Source of the DNA: JAMIFV01 sp035906055
GTDB lineage: Bacteria > Pseudomonadota > Alphaproteobacteria > Rickettsiales > JABCZZ01
Direction of reading: 5' to 3'
NCBI GenBank assembly: GCA_035906055.1
Contig: JAMIFV010000016.1
Location: forward strand, 1 to 64,000
DNA: 64,000 bases
This document shows, piece after piece, positions 24,280-32,568 of this stretch; the first letter of the stretch is position 1, and every line of letters begins with the position of its first letter. Made by a program: the position numbers and the translations under genes. Below the pieces are notes generated by a model. The model was not told the DNA's origin, did not search any database, and was given only the letters and a program-made list of their open reading frames with translations.

Positions 24280-25284
24280 TTGAACACTTCAGTCGCTAAA
24301 GCCCCTCAAACAACCGGTAACGGCAGCACAGATGCTCCAATAGGAAAATGTGAAGCCGATATCGCCTCCAAATTACTTTCAAAGGAAGAGATAAAATATT
24401 TTTCTCAGCTCAATGGCTGGAGATTTGCAGGCGCAGTGGCGCTTGAAGCAGTAACGCTTGCGCTTACAGTCTGGGTCTGCGAGGCTTACTGGAGCTTTCC
24501 GCTGTATGTCCTCGCGGTTATCATTATCGGTTCACGCCTGCATGCGTTGGCTATCCTCATGCATGACGCTGCGCATTTCCGTGCTTGCAGGAACCGCAAG
24601 GTGAATGACATTGTAGGAGAACTGCTTGCCTGGCCGGTTACCATGACGATGCAGGGATACCGCAACAGCCACTATTCGCATCACCGCGAACTCAACACCG
24701 AGAAGGATCTCGAATGGCTGAGGAAGATGGGGCAGGATGAGTTTAAATTTCCCAAGACCGGACTTGAGATTATCTGTGTGCTGGTTCAGTTCGCCACCGG
24801 CATCAAGGCCTATCAGGAATTGCGCGATGTACGAAAAGTGGAGGGGGCTGTTTATGTTTCCCCACGCCTGAAAAGAGTGCGCATGGCATGTTTTGCCGCA
24901 TTGGTGGCGGCATCCGTCTATTTCACGTTCTGGAAAGGGCTGCTGCTCTATTGGGTGGTTCCGTTGTTCACCTCGTTGCTTTTTTTCGCTTATGTGCGCA
25001 GCGTCGCGGATCATTTCTGCATCGAATATTCCCACCCCCTCAACCAGACGCGCACAGTGGTAGGGCCGTTCTGGGAAATGCACCTCTTCGCGCCGCATGG
25101 CATCAATTATCATATTGAGCATCATATTTTCCCCGGTGTTCCCTGCCACCGTCTTGCAGAACTGCACCGCCACCTTATGACCAAGGAGACTTATGTACGT
25201 CATGCCCATGTGACAAGGGGGTACGGTAAGTTACTGAAAGAATGTATGATTTCATCTTTGAGGGGTAATGCTCAGGCACTGTAG
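24280..25284 (+). CDS. Membrane fatty-acid desaturase family enzyme
   Basis: A 334-residue membrane di-iron enzyme. The three histidine boxes are HDAAH (95-99), HYSHH (131-135) and YHIEHH (277-282), with hydrophobic segments near 50-92 and 200-240. Enzymes of this superfamily desaturate or hydroxylate lipid acyl chains, carotenoids or alkanes; the exact substrate is not evident. The start appears to be TTG at 24280, with GAGG eight bases upstream. Its proximity to the FeeM-like acyltransferase suggests a linked lipid-modifying task, which is inference. Confidence 0.8.
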   Translation: MNTSVAKAPQTTGNGSTDAPIGKCEADIASKLLSKEEIKYFSQLNGWRFAGAVALEAVTLALTVWVCEAYWSFPLYVLAVIIIGSRLHALAILMHDAAHFRACRNRKVNDIVGELLAWPVTMTMQGYRNSHYSHHRELNTEKDLEWLRKMGQDEFKFPKTGLEIICVLVQFATGIKAYQELRDVRKVEGAVYVSPRLKRVRMACFAALVAASVYFTFWKGLLLYWVVPLFTSLLFFAYVRSVADHFCIEYSHPLNQTRTVVGPFWEMHLFAPHGINYHIEHHIFPGVPCHRLAELHRHLMTKETYVRHAHVTRGYGKLLKECMISSLRGNAQAL

Positions 25285-25348
25285 TATTTTTGCCTCAATC
25301 CCGTTTTGATATAGCCTGAAACGTAGTCAAGCTCCTATTGAAACCATT

Positions 25349-25381
25349 CCTTAGGTATTAATTAAGTCTTCCTTAGATATT
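25349..25381. promoter_or_regulatory. Candidate operator: two-turn direct repeat before the TonB receptor gene
   Basis: CCTTAGGTATT at 25349-25359 is repeated as CCTTAGATATT at 25371-25381, 22 bases apart, so both lie on the same DNA face. A TTAACCAT half-site lies at 25394-25401. The pair stands about 50-80 bases before the receptor start, suggesting a dimeric regulator site. Confidence 0.45.
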
Positions 25382-25428
25382 TAGGACTACTCGTTAACCA
25401 TCGTGCAAAACATACGATGGAGACAGTT

Positions 25429-27465
25429 ATGCATAAGCATCTATTTGCATTGCTCGTAATGACGACGGCGCTAACGGCAGTTCCCGTGCAAGGGCGTGCT
25501 GCTGATGAAACGCCTTCGCAGGATACGGATATGCTTAACCTGTCCCTGCAGCAATTGTCTGATATCGAAGTGACCTCCGTATCCAAACGTTCGGAAAAAG
25601 CTTCGCAGGCCGCTGCGGCTATTTATGTTATCACGCAGGAAGACATCAGGCGTTCGGGATTGGAAAATGTGCCAGAACTGCTACGCATGGTGCCCGGTCT
25701 TCAGGTGGCTAAATCCGGCTCACAGAACTGGGTGGTGACCTCGCGCGGCTTCGCCAGCCAGTTCGCCAATAAGCTGTTGGTGCTGATAGACGGCAGGACG
25801 GTATACACCCCGGTATTCTCAGGCGTGTTTTGGGATTCCCACAACCTGATGCTTGAGGACATCGAGCGCATTGAGGTGATTCGTGGCCCGGGCGCCACTT
25901 TGTGGGGGGCAAATGCCGTAAACGGTGTGATCAACATTATTACCAAGAACGCAAAAGACACGCAGGGCAGTCTGGTTTCGGCAGGTGCGGGCAATCAGCA
26001 GCGTGCCAAGGCAGCTGGCCGTTATGGCGGCCAGCAGGGCGAGATGTCATACCGTGCCTATGCACAATACGTTAACCATGGCGAAGAAAAGCTGCTTTCA
26101 GGCGCTGAGGCCAATGATGATTGGTATAACATGCAGGGCGGCTTCCGCTTTGACTGGAATACTTCTGAAAAAGAACAGAAGACCCTTCAGGGCGATGTGT
26201 ATAAAGCACGCGAAGGCGCCAAGCGCTATCTACCGGTGACGTCTGCCGTTTCCTCCAGTTTCGGTCGTGAGGTAGACGATCGTGACAGCGCCAGCGGCGC
26301 TAACATCCTCGGGCGTTGGAAACATGAATTGAACAAGGGGTCTGATATCTCGCTACAGGCGTATTATGACGATGTGCGCAGGGATTTCGGTGAAGTGGGC
26401 GCAAGCATGCACACGCAAACCGTTGACATGGATTTCCAGCATAATTTAAAGTTGAGCCAGCGCCACGATATTACCTGGGGTATTGGCTACCGTTTTATTC
26501 GCAGCGGCTATACGAACAGCTTTTACATTGGCTACGTGCCGGAAGACTTCAATTCCAATCTCTTCAGCAGTTTTATCCAGGATAAAGTAACACTAATTCC
26601 TGACGAGCTTTATTTTACATTCGGTACCAAGCTTGAGCATAACGGCTTCAGCGGGCTGGAATATGAACCCAGCGCACGTATGGCGTGGACGCCTACCGGC
26701 AACCAGACCATATGGGCTTCCGTGTCGCGTTCCATTCGTGCGAAAACCCAGTCCGATGAGAATCTGCGGCTGGTGGCGGCGGGCTTTGCCACGCCCTCGC
26801 CGTATAACGTGATTGCCGACAGCACGTTGCTGGTGCAGGAGGGCGATTATGGCACCGAATCGGAAGAGGTGATAGCCTATGAGCTGGGTTACCGTATTCA
26901 GCCGGTTCCAAACGTATCGGTGGATATGACCGCCTTCGTGAATGAATACAAACGTCTTGCGTCATTCTCCTATGGCGACGCCACGCTGAAGAATGATCCT
27001 TTCCTTGGCGATTATCTGTATCAGCCGCTCATCAGTGAGAATAACAGCCACGGCGAAACGCACGGCTTTGAAGCCGCCGCCACGTGGGAGGTCACTCCCA
27101 GTGTAAAGCTGAGCGGCGGGTATACGCTGTTCTATTCAAACCTGAAGATCACGGGCGCAAGCCTCGTGACGGCAGAAGGCACAAGCCCTACCCAGCAGAT
27201 TAATTTCAGGTCGTATATGGACCTGCCCTACGACTTCCAGTGGGATAACATGCTCTATATCGTCGATCCGGTTCCGGGTAAGGGCGTCAAGTCCTATACC
27301 CGTTATGATACACGCATCGGCTGGGTGCCCATACAGGGGCTGGACTTGAGCATAGTAGGCCAGAATCTTCTGGAAACCGATCATCAGGAATATAGCGGAT
27401 TTCTCTACCAGGACGCTGAAAAGATCGGTAGAAGCGTGTTCGCCAAAGTCACAGCCAGGTTCTAG
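25429..27465 (+). CDS. TonB-dependent outer-membrane receptor
   Basis: About 678 residues. The signal peptide (MHKHLFALLVMTTALTAVPVQGRA) is followed by a short periplasmic stretch with the TonB-box-like region LSLQQLSDIEVTSVSKRSEK. The plug domain contains AAAIYVITQEDIRRSG, NVPELLRMVPGLQV and ERIEVIRGPGATLWGANAVNGVINI. A 22-strand barrel ends with Phe (KVTARF), as expected. The substrate is unknown. ATG at 25429 is preceded by GGAG with good spacing. The next two genes encode YfiR and a histidine kinase, a known combination. Confidence 0.92.
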   Translation: MHKHLFALLVMTTALTAVPVQGRAADETPSQDTDMLNLSLQQLSDIEVTSVSKRSEKASQAAAAIYVITQEDIRRSGLENVPELLRMVPGLQVAKSGSQNWVVTSRGFASQFANKLLVLIDGRTVYTPVFSGVFWDSHNLMLEDIERIEVIRGPGATLWGANAVNGVINIITKNAKDTQGSLVSAGAGNQQRAKAAGRYGGQQGEMSYRAYAQYVNHGEEKLLSGAEANDDWYNMQGGFRFDWNTSEKEQKTLQGDVYKAREGAKRYLPVTSAVSSSFGREVDDRDSASGANILGRWKHELNKGSDISLQAYYDDVRRDFGEVGASMHTQTVDMDFQHNLKLSQRHDITWGIGYRFIRSGYTNSFYIGYVPEDFNSNLFSSFIQDKVTLIPDELYFTFGTKLEHNGFSGLEYEPSARMAWTPTGNQTIWASVSRSIRAKTQSDENLRLVAAGFATPSPYNVIADSTLLVQEGDYGTESEEVIAYELGYRIQPVPNVSVDMTAFVNEYKRLASFSYGDATLKNDPFLGDYLYQPLISENNSHGETHGFEAAATWEVTPSVKLSGGYTLFYSNLKITGASLVTAEGTSPTQQINFRSYMDLPYDFQWDNMLYIVDPVPGKGVKSYTRYDTRIGWVPIQGLDLSIVGQNLLETDHQEYSGFLYQDAEKIGRSVFAKVTARF

Positions 27466-27479
27466 GGAAAGTCAGCATC

Positions 27480-28094
27480 GTGTCATACGCACATAAACAT
27501 GGCTGGTCTGCATGTCTGCGCGAAACGGTTTCACGCGCGGGCCGGATGCTGTGCGCCATGTCGCTGCTCGTGCTGGTGTCGTTTTCCAGCACCGATGCGC
27601 AGGACGCCAGCGCCCTCAAGGTTGCCAAGGTAAAAGCGGCATTCCTCTATAACTTCATCAAGTTCGTGGAATGGCCGCAGCGCTCTCCTGCCGACACCCA
27701 GAAAGCTACCATCTGCATCGCAGGCAGCCATCCGTTCGAGAATGCGCTGGATACGCTTAAATCGCAGCTTGCAGGCAAAATAGAACTTACCATAGCCATG
27801 AATGCGGATGCCTCTGCACTTGGAAACTGCAATATCCTGTTCATCGGCACGGGCGCGCCCGACAGCATCGCCGAATTCATATCGCAGGCGAAGAAGCAGA
27901 ATGTGCTCACCGTAAGCGAAAGCAATGACTTTGCTGACAAGGGCGGCGTAATAGAAATGAAGACGGTGGAAAAGGCGATCGGCCTGTTCTCCTCGAACAA
28001 GATCAACCTCAGGGTCAACCTGAAGGCGGCGGAGGCTTCGTCACTGCGCATCAACGCGCAGCTGCTTGAGATCGCCGCGGAGGTAATCAAATGA
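27480..28094 (+). CDS. YfiR-family periplasmic protein (DUF4154)
   Basis: 204 residues, GTG start, with a leader whose hydrophobic part is MLCAMSLLVLVSFSS. The mature part shows the YfiR pattern: KVKAAFLYNFIKFVEWP, ICIAGSHPFENAL, CNILFIG and LTVSESNDFADKGGVIEMKTVE. In Pseudomonas YfiR is a periplasmic inhibitor of the diguanylate cyclase YfiN. Here the partner is a histidine kinase instead. It lies 14 bases after the receptor gene and 18 before the kinase gene. Confidence 0.85.
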   Translation: MSYAHKHGWSACLRETVSRAGRMLCAMSLLVLVSFSSTDAQDASALKVAKVKAAFLYNFIKFVEWPQRSPADTQKATICIAGSHPFENALDTLKSQLAGKIELTIAMNADASALGNCNILFIGTGAPDSIAEFISQAKKQNVLTVSESNDFADKGGVIEMKTVEKAIGLFSSNKINLRVNLKAAEASSLRINAQLLEIAAEVIK

Positions 28095-28112
28095 CGAAGG
28101 GAGGCGCAGGCA

Positions 28113-29624
28113 GTGTTTTCTAGCGGTTCGATAAAGCAGCGCCTTACCCTGCTTATTACCGCCGTCAGCGCCATTGCGGTGCTGCTGACCACGCTCGCGC
28201 TGACATTCATCGACGTTTACAACCTCAAGGGCAACCTTGTGTCGGAGCTTGAGGTTACTGCCAAGGTGGTCGGCGAGCGCAACAAGGCGTTTATCAGCTT
28301 CGGTGAAGTGGAGCTGGCGCATGACAACCTGAAGATATTCACCAGCAAGCCCTCGATTGTGCTGGCATGCCTTTATAACGATCAGGGAAAGGTGTTTGCC
28401 GGTTACGCACCTGACAATCACGATGAAACCTATGCATTCTGCCCGTCGGTGACGGATGCTCCTTCCACCGTAAAAAAAGGCAATGTGCGTTACGTCCATC
28501 AGCTCGATAGCGGCAACCTGCCGGTGGGGTATATCCTCATGGAATCCGACCTGAAGGAAATACCCGACTATATCAGCAGGCAGGTGGTGATAGCGTTACT
28601 GGTGGTCGTCGTGTTCAGCGGTGTGGCTTATGGCTTCGCATTGGCCGTGCAGCGCAGCATCTCCGGTCCGATTCTCGGTCTTGCCGATACGGCACGCAGG
28701 GTATCCAACCAGAAAGACTACGCGTTACGCGCCGAGCAGGGGGGGGCTGAGAGTTCGGACGAAATGCGCACGCTTGTGGCTGCGTTCAATTCCATGCTTG
28801 ATGAGATACAGACGCGTGACCACCAGCTCCAGCGCAAGAATGAGGAACTGGGCAAAGCCAAGGAATTCGCGGAAGGCGCCAACCGCGCCAAATCGCATTT
28901 CCTTGCTAATATCAGCCATGAACTGCGCACGCCCCTGAATGCTATTATCGGATTCTCGTCCATTCTCATCAATCAGCTTTTCGGCCCGCTGGGGCATGCC
29001 AAATATGGCGAGTATTCCAAGGACATCAACGAAGCGGGTGTGCACCTGCTCGATATCATCAACGATATTCTCGACCTTTCCAAGGCCGAAGCGGGCAGGT
29101 TGCAGATGGTGTTTGAGGACGTGTTCATCGAGCGCGCCATTAATAAGTGCATCTCTATTACCTCGGAACGCTCTTCGGAAGCAGGCGTTACTATCAGTAC
29201 GGATATTCCCCGGGGGCTGCCACCTATCATGGCTGACCGCCTGCGCTTTATCCAGATCATGCTCAACGTGCTTTCCAACGCGGTTAAATTTACGCCCAGA
29301 GGCGGAAGCGTGCATATTACGGTCAATACGCAGTCACGCGGCAGCCACGTGACGGACTTCGTCATCAGCGTGCGTGATACCGGCATCGGCATGTCGCAGG
29401 AGCATATTGAGAAGGCGTTCCAGAGTTTCGGCCAGATCGATAGCGACCTCAACCGCAAATACGAAGGCACCGGCCTCGGCCTGCCGCTCACCAAGAAGCT
29501 GGTGGACCTGCATCATGGCAGCATACGCATCCAGAGTGAGCTCAATGTCGGCACGATGGTGGAATTGCATTTTCTTGCCAATCCCGTGCCCGTGAACGAC
29601 CTGATCGACCGCGGCCCGATTTGA
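28113..29624 (+). CDS. Sensor histidine kinase with periplasmic CHASE8-like domain
   Basis: 503 residues: membrane helix at about 12-33, periplasmic sensor domain at 34-155 (NLKGNLVSELEVTAKVVGER, LACLYNDQGKVFAGY; CHASE8-like), second helix at 157-178, HAMP at 180-232, dimerisation/phosphoacceptor domain with H269 in ANISHELRTPLNAI, and an ATPase domain with RFIQIMLNVLSNAVKF, RDTGIGM and EGTGLGLPLT. There is no receiver domain, so a separate response regulator must exist outside the visible cluster. CHASE8 domains often pair with YfiR-like proteins, which fits the upstream gene. Confidence 0.9.
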   Translation: MFSSGSIKQRLTLLITAVSAIAVLLTTLALTFIDVYNLKGNLVSELEVTAKVVGERNKAFISFGEVELAHDNLKIFTSKPSIVLACLYNDQGKVFAGYAPDNHDETYAFCPSVTDAPSTVKKGNVRYVHQLDSGNLPVGYILMESDLKEIPDYISRQVVIALLVVVVFSGVAYGFALAVQRSISGPILGLADTARRVSNQKDYALRAEQGGAESSDEMRTLVAAFNSMLDEIQTRDHQLQRKNEELGKAKEFAEGANRAKSHFLANISHELRTPLNAIIGFSSILINQLFGPLGHAKYGEYSKDINEAGVHLLDIINDILDLSKAEAGRLQMVFEDVFIERAINKCISITSERSSEAGVTISTDIPRGLPPIMADRLRFIQIMLNVLSNAVKFTPRGGSVHITVNTQSRGSHVTDFVISVRDTGIGMSQEHIEKAFQSFGQIDSDLNRKYEGTGLGLPLTKKLVDLHHGSIRIQSELNVGTMVELHFLANPVPVNDLIDRGPI

Positions 29625-29625
29625 C

Positions 29626-30177
29626 CTACATCATGCCGAATCCGGCCTCCTTGTCGCTGACAAGCGGGTAACTGCGTGAATTAAACAGCTGGTAGTGCCA
29701 CCATTCATTGCGATAGAAATCCCATCCTGCGGCGCTCATGATGCCAAGCAGCACCAGCCTGTTGCGTTGGGCTTGCGGTGAAATATCTGTGCGGGCGTGG
29801 TGGGAAAGCGGTGTGAAAGCGTCGAACGGGGTTCCCATATCCACATCTTTTCCGTCCGGGCCGGTAAGGGTGAGGTCAATGGCCACGCCGCGCGAATGCG
29901 GGGAGCCTTTGGCGGGGTCGGTGAGGAAGTCGGGATCCGGCGAATGTTCCCATAATTTCCACTGCGCTTCGGTGGGGCGGTACGCATCGAATATGCGGAA
30001 GCTGTAGCCGAGCGGACGTGCTATATCACATGCTTTGCGCAACGCTTCCGCGGCGTCCTTATGCAGATAGCACAGGCCTTTTTTATAGACCGGCTTGCCG
30101 GTAAAATTGTCGGAAGTGGCGTAACGGATATCAATTTTAACGCCAAAATCAGCTTCGTTTATTAGCAATAGATCCAT
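29626..30177 (-). CDS. ddpX: D-alanyl-D-alanine dipeptidase (VanX/DdpX family)
   Basis: A 183-residue zinc dipeptidase that splits D-Ala-D-Ala. The metal motif SPHSRGVAIDLTL (SxHxxGxAxD) and the C-terminal EWWHYQ, which contributes the third zinc ligand and catalytic Glu, are both present, as is FDAYRP near residue 63. It has no signal peptide and is expected in the cytoplasm. It is probably used for murein turnover or D-Ala-D-Ala use rather than vancomycin resistance, since no vanH or vanA is nearby. It converges with the kinase gene, with one base between them. Confidence 0.9.
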   Translation of the reverse strand: MDLLLINEADFGVKIDIRYATSDNFTGKPVYKKGLCYLHKDAAEALRKACDIARPLGYSFRIFDAYRPTEAQWKLWEHSPDPDFLTDPAKGSPHSRGVAIDLTLTGPDGKDVDMGTPFDAFTPLSHHARTDISPQAQRNRLVLLGIMSAAGWDFYRNEWWHYQLFNSRSYPLVSDKEAGFGMM

Positions 30178-30227
30178 AATATATTGATATTTATAATTAT
30201 AATTTTGTAAATATAGGTAACTATTTG

Positions 30228-30246
30228 TTAACCACTATATGGTTAA
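30228..30246. promoter_or_regulatory. Perfect inverted repeat, candidate operator
   Basis: TTAACCA and TGGTTAA are exact inverted copies separated by CTATA. Each half resembles a CtrA half-site (TTAACCAT). It lies just before the candidate small RNA at 30253-30341 and about 50 bases upstream of ddpX, in a very AT-rich region. Confidence 0.4.
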
Positions 30247-30252
30247 ATGATC

Positions 30253-30341
30253 TTGTGAGTGCTTCCTAGGAAGTACGACCTGATTACCCTCCATTGTTTG
30301 GTTTTTTGGCCCCCGTACGAAAGTCCGGGGGCTTTTTTTAA
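30253..30341 (+). ncRNA. Candidate small RNA ending in an intrinsic terminator
   Basis: A stretch with no coding frame contains a first hairpin (GTGCTTCC paired with GGAAGTAC, around 30259-30276), then a single-stranded region rich in C and T. A strong terminator hairpin (GCCCCCG...CGGGGGC) and a T tract follow. It is not downstream of any gene on this strand, so the terminator must belong to a transcript beginning in this gap. The exact 5' end is a guess. I cannot assign it to a family. Confidence 0.4.
30313..30341 (+). terminator. Intrinsic terminator
   Basis: A seven-base perfect stem GCCCCCG / CGGGGGC with a ten-base loop is followed by an uninterrupted run of T. This is the clearest rho-independent terminator in the window. 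Confidence 0.8.
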
Positions 30342-30453
30342 GTGGTATGCATTTTTTCTACCATGCCTGCAAAACGCTTTGCTTTATCCTCACAGCAGTT
30401 TCCCTTAATCATAAGTGGCTATAGTGAAATTATATCAGGCGGTGCGGGGTTGT

Positions 30454-31230
30454 CTATGCCGTGCGATAGAGATTCGGCAGCATCTCAACGAACGGCTTTT
30501 CTATCTGCTGGCGGCAATACTGCGCCAGTTCTTTGCGCGACGCGAACCGGCTGCCGGTAACCGCTTCGTGGAATACCAGCGTCACATGCGCGCTTTTATG
30601 CTTCAGGAACGCGGCGATATGTGGGAAAAAGAACGCGTCGCCATACCAGCCCACAACAGGCAACGCCGCTTCATCGAGCGGCTTGCCATTGAAATGCGTA
30701 TAGACGACGGAAAGCGGTTGTACGGCTACATCGCCGGAGTCGGCCAGGCTGAAGAACGAGGACTTGAACGGCAGCATGCTTCTGCCTTCATTGGTGGTGC
30801 CTTCGGGAAACAGGCTGATGACCTCGCCGCCTATGCGCGCTTCTTCCAGCAGCTTTTTATTTTCCAGCGTTTTGCTCGGGCGGCGGTCGATGAACACGCA
30901 GCCAGCCATTGCGCATAACGTCCCGATCACCGGCCAGCCCGCGATCTCGCTTTTAGGAGTGAAGGCGGCGGGCACGATCTTGCCGATGGCGAACAGGTCA
31001 AGGTAAGAGAAGTGGTTGGAAACCAGCAGCAGCGGGCGCTCTGCCGATAATGCGCCCTTTACGCTCACACGCAGGCCCACGATTACGCAGCCCGTGGCAA
31101 ACGACAGGCACATGATGCGGCGATTGAGGCGCCGCAGCCCTAGCAGGCTGCAGATGCCCATCGCGCACAGCGTCATGAGCACGCACAGTATGACCAGTGG
31201 CGCTTTGAGGATGAAGCGGATGTACTGCAT
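30454..31230 (-). CDS. olsA: Lyso-ornithine lipid / 1-acylglycerophosphate acyltransferase
   Basis: A PlsC-family O-acyltransferase of 258 residues. Motifs are VSNHFSYLDLFAIG (HX4D-type catalytic block, here NHFSYLD), FIDRRPSK and FPEGTTNEGRSMLPFKSS. A hydrophobic N-terminal segment (about 7-28) anchors it in the membrane. Because its ATG overlaps the stop of an OlsB-like gene (TAATG at 31228-31232), I infer it is OlsA, which adds the second acyl chain to lyso-ornithine lipid. A general phosphatidic-acid role cannot be excluded. Confidence 0.75.
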   Translation of the reverse strand: MQYIRFILKAPLVILCVLMTLCAMGICSLLGLRRLNRRIMCLSFATGCVIVGLRVSVKGALSAERPLLLVSNHFSYLDLFAIGKIVPAAFTPKSEIAGWPVIGTLCAMAGCVFIDRRPSKTLENKKLLEEARIGGEVISLFPEGTTNEGRSMLPFKSSFFSLADSGDVAVQPLSVVYTHFNGKPLDEAALPVVGWYGDAFFFPHIAAFLKHKSAHVTLVFHEAVTGSRFASRKELAQYCRQQIEKPFVEMLPNLYRTA

Positions 31231-32051
31231 TATTCGTCGGTGGTGGCGCGCGCCGTGTAGCGCTGGGAATAGCGGTCGGTGAGCAGGTCGGTCTTCACGA
31301 TAATGCCCACGTCTATGGTCTTGCAATGCGGGTCGATCACCGCGCCATGGCCGATATAGCCGCCCACACGCAGGTAACCTTTGATAAGCGCGGGTAACGA
31401 GGCAAACGCACGCTTTTCGTTGATGTCTTCCTTGGGCACCAGGTTCATTTCGATATACTGGCCGGGCAGGGCCTTGCTGCGCATTTCCTCTGGTGCAAGA
31501 TGGTAATGGTGCAGGTAGGAAAGCGGCATTTTATGCGCCTGCGGGTCGATGCCGAAAAAGCTGGCGCAACCGAACATGAGCTGTACGTTATACTGGGTTA
31601 CATAGGCGCCGATGCCGCGCCACAGCAATGTCATCACAGCGCGGTTGCGGTAATTGGGGTCCACGCAGGAACGGCCAAGCTCCAGAAGTTCGCCCTTCAT
31701 GCGCTTGATGGCGGAAATATCGAATTCACTTTCACTGTAGAACGACGGAAGGTCCCGCAGCGCGCTGCGGCGCAGCAGGCGGTACGTGCCTACTACCTGT
31801 CCCGATTCCGCAGGAAGATCATAATCGCGCACCAGCAGGTGGTCGCAATAATCGTCGAACTGGTCGGAGTCGCGCCCGGTGCGTTTGGCTTCCTCAGAGG
31901 GAATGCCGCCCATCTCGTCAAAAAAGATGCGGTAACGCAGTTCCTGCGACCAGCGGATCTCTTCCGGCTTAGTGGCGATATGCACAGCGAGGTTGCCTGC
32001 GCGAATTTCGCCCCATCCTTCGATATTCTTCTTTTTAGCCAGGTTGTTCAT
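31230..32051 (-). CDS. olsB: L-ornithine N-alpha-acyltransferase
   Basis: A GNAT-fold enzyme of 273 residues that makes lyso-ornithine lipid from 3-hydroxyacyl-ACP and ornithine. It shows the family blocks LRYRIFFDEMGG, DDYCDHLLVRD, VVGTYRLLRRSAL, LLELGRSCVDPNYRNRAVMTLLWRGI and FGCASFFG, and a C-terminal PALIKGYLRVGGYIG stretch typical of this clade. The Fur-family gene lies four bases upstream and olsA overlaps downstream, so the three are one transcription unit. Confidence 0.85.
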   Translation of the reverse strand: MNNLAKKKNIEGWGEIRAGNLAVHIATKPEEIRWSQELRYRIFFDEMGGIPSEEAKRTGRDSDQFDDYCDHLLVRDYDLPAESGQVVGTYRLLRRSALRDLPSFYSESEFDISAIKRMKGELLELGRSCVDPNYRNRAVMTLLWRGIGAYVTQYNVQLMFGCASFFGIDPQAHKMPLSYLHHYHLAPEEMRSKALPGQYIEMNLVPKEDINEKRAFASLPALIKGYLRVGGYIGHGAVIDPHCKTIDVGIIVKTDLLTDRYSQRYTARATTDE

Positions 32052-32054
32052 GCA

Positions 32055-32471
32055 TCAACGTTTGTTTTTAAGCGGCACACAGTATAGTTCCAGCCTGTGG
32101 TCCACCAGTTCATAGCCCAGCGATTCGGCGATTTCTTTTTGCAGGCGTTCGATCTCGTCGTTGCTGAACTCGATTACCTTGCCATTTTTTACATCGATCA
32201 GGTGGTCATGGTGCACGTCACCGGATTCTTCATAGCGCGCACGCCCGTCCCCGAAATCATGCTTCTCGATGATGCCGGATTCCTCAAAAAGGCGCACCGT
32301 GCGGTAGACCGTGGCAATGCTGATCTTGGGGTCAAGCTTGTGTGCCCGGCTGTGAAGCATTTCCACATCAGGATGGTCGTCAGACTCCGAGAGCACGCGG
32401 GCGATGATCCGGCGCTGCCCGGTGATCTTAAGGCCGGTTTCGGCACATTTCAGTTCAATACGTGATGGCAT
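32055..32471 (-). CDS. fur: Fur-family transcriptional regulator
   Basis: 138 residues: winged-helix DNA-binding domain at about 1-85 (TGQRRIIARVL, ISIATVYRTVRLFEESGII) and a metal-binding dimerisation domain (VHHDHLIDVKNGKVIEF, LEIYC-like LELYCVPLK). The C-terminal Cys pairs of classical Fur are absent, as in many alphaproteobacterial Fur/Mur proteins, so the sensed metal (iron or manganese) is open. It is first in the run leading to olsBA, which suggests metal-linked control of ornithine lipid synthesis or simple co-transcription. Confidence 0.88.
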   Translation of the reverse strand: MPSRIELKCAETGLKITGQRRIIARVLSESDDHPDVEMLHSRAHKLDPKISIATVYRTVRLFEESGIIEKHDFGDGRARYEESGDVHHDHLIDVKNGKVIEFSNDEIERLQKEIAESLGYELVDHRLELYCVPLKNKR

Positions 32472-32568
32472 CCAGTGGAATTTACACTTAATATGCCGTT
32501 AGGCAAGCGCTAAAGGCAAAATGCGGGAAATTATAGAAAAAGCATTTTTGTGCAGCGCGGGCAGAGTC

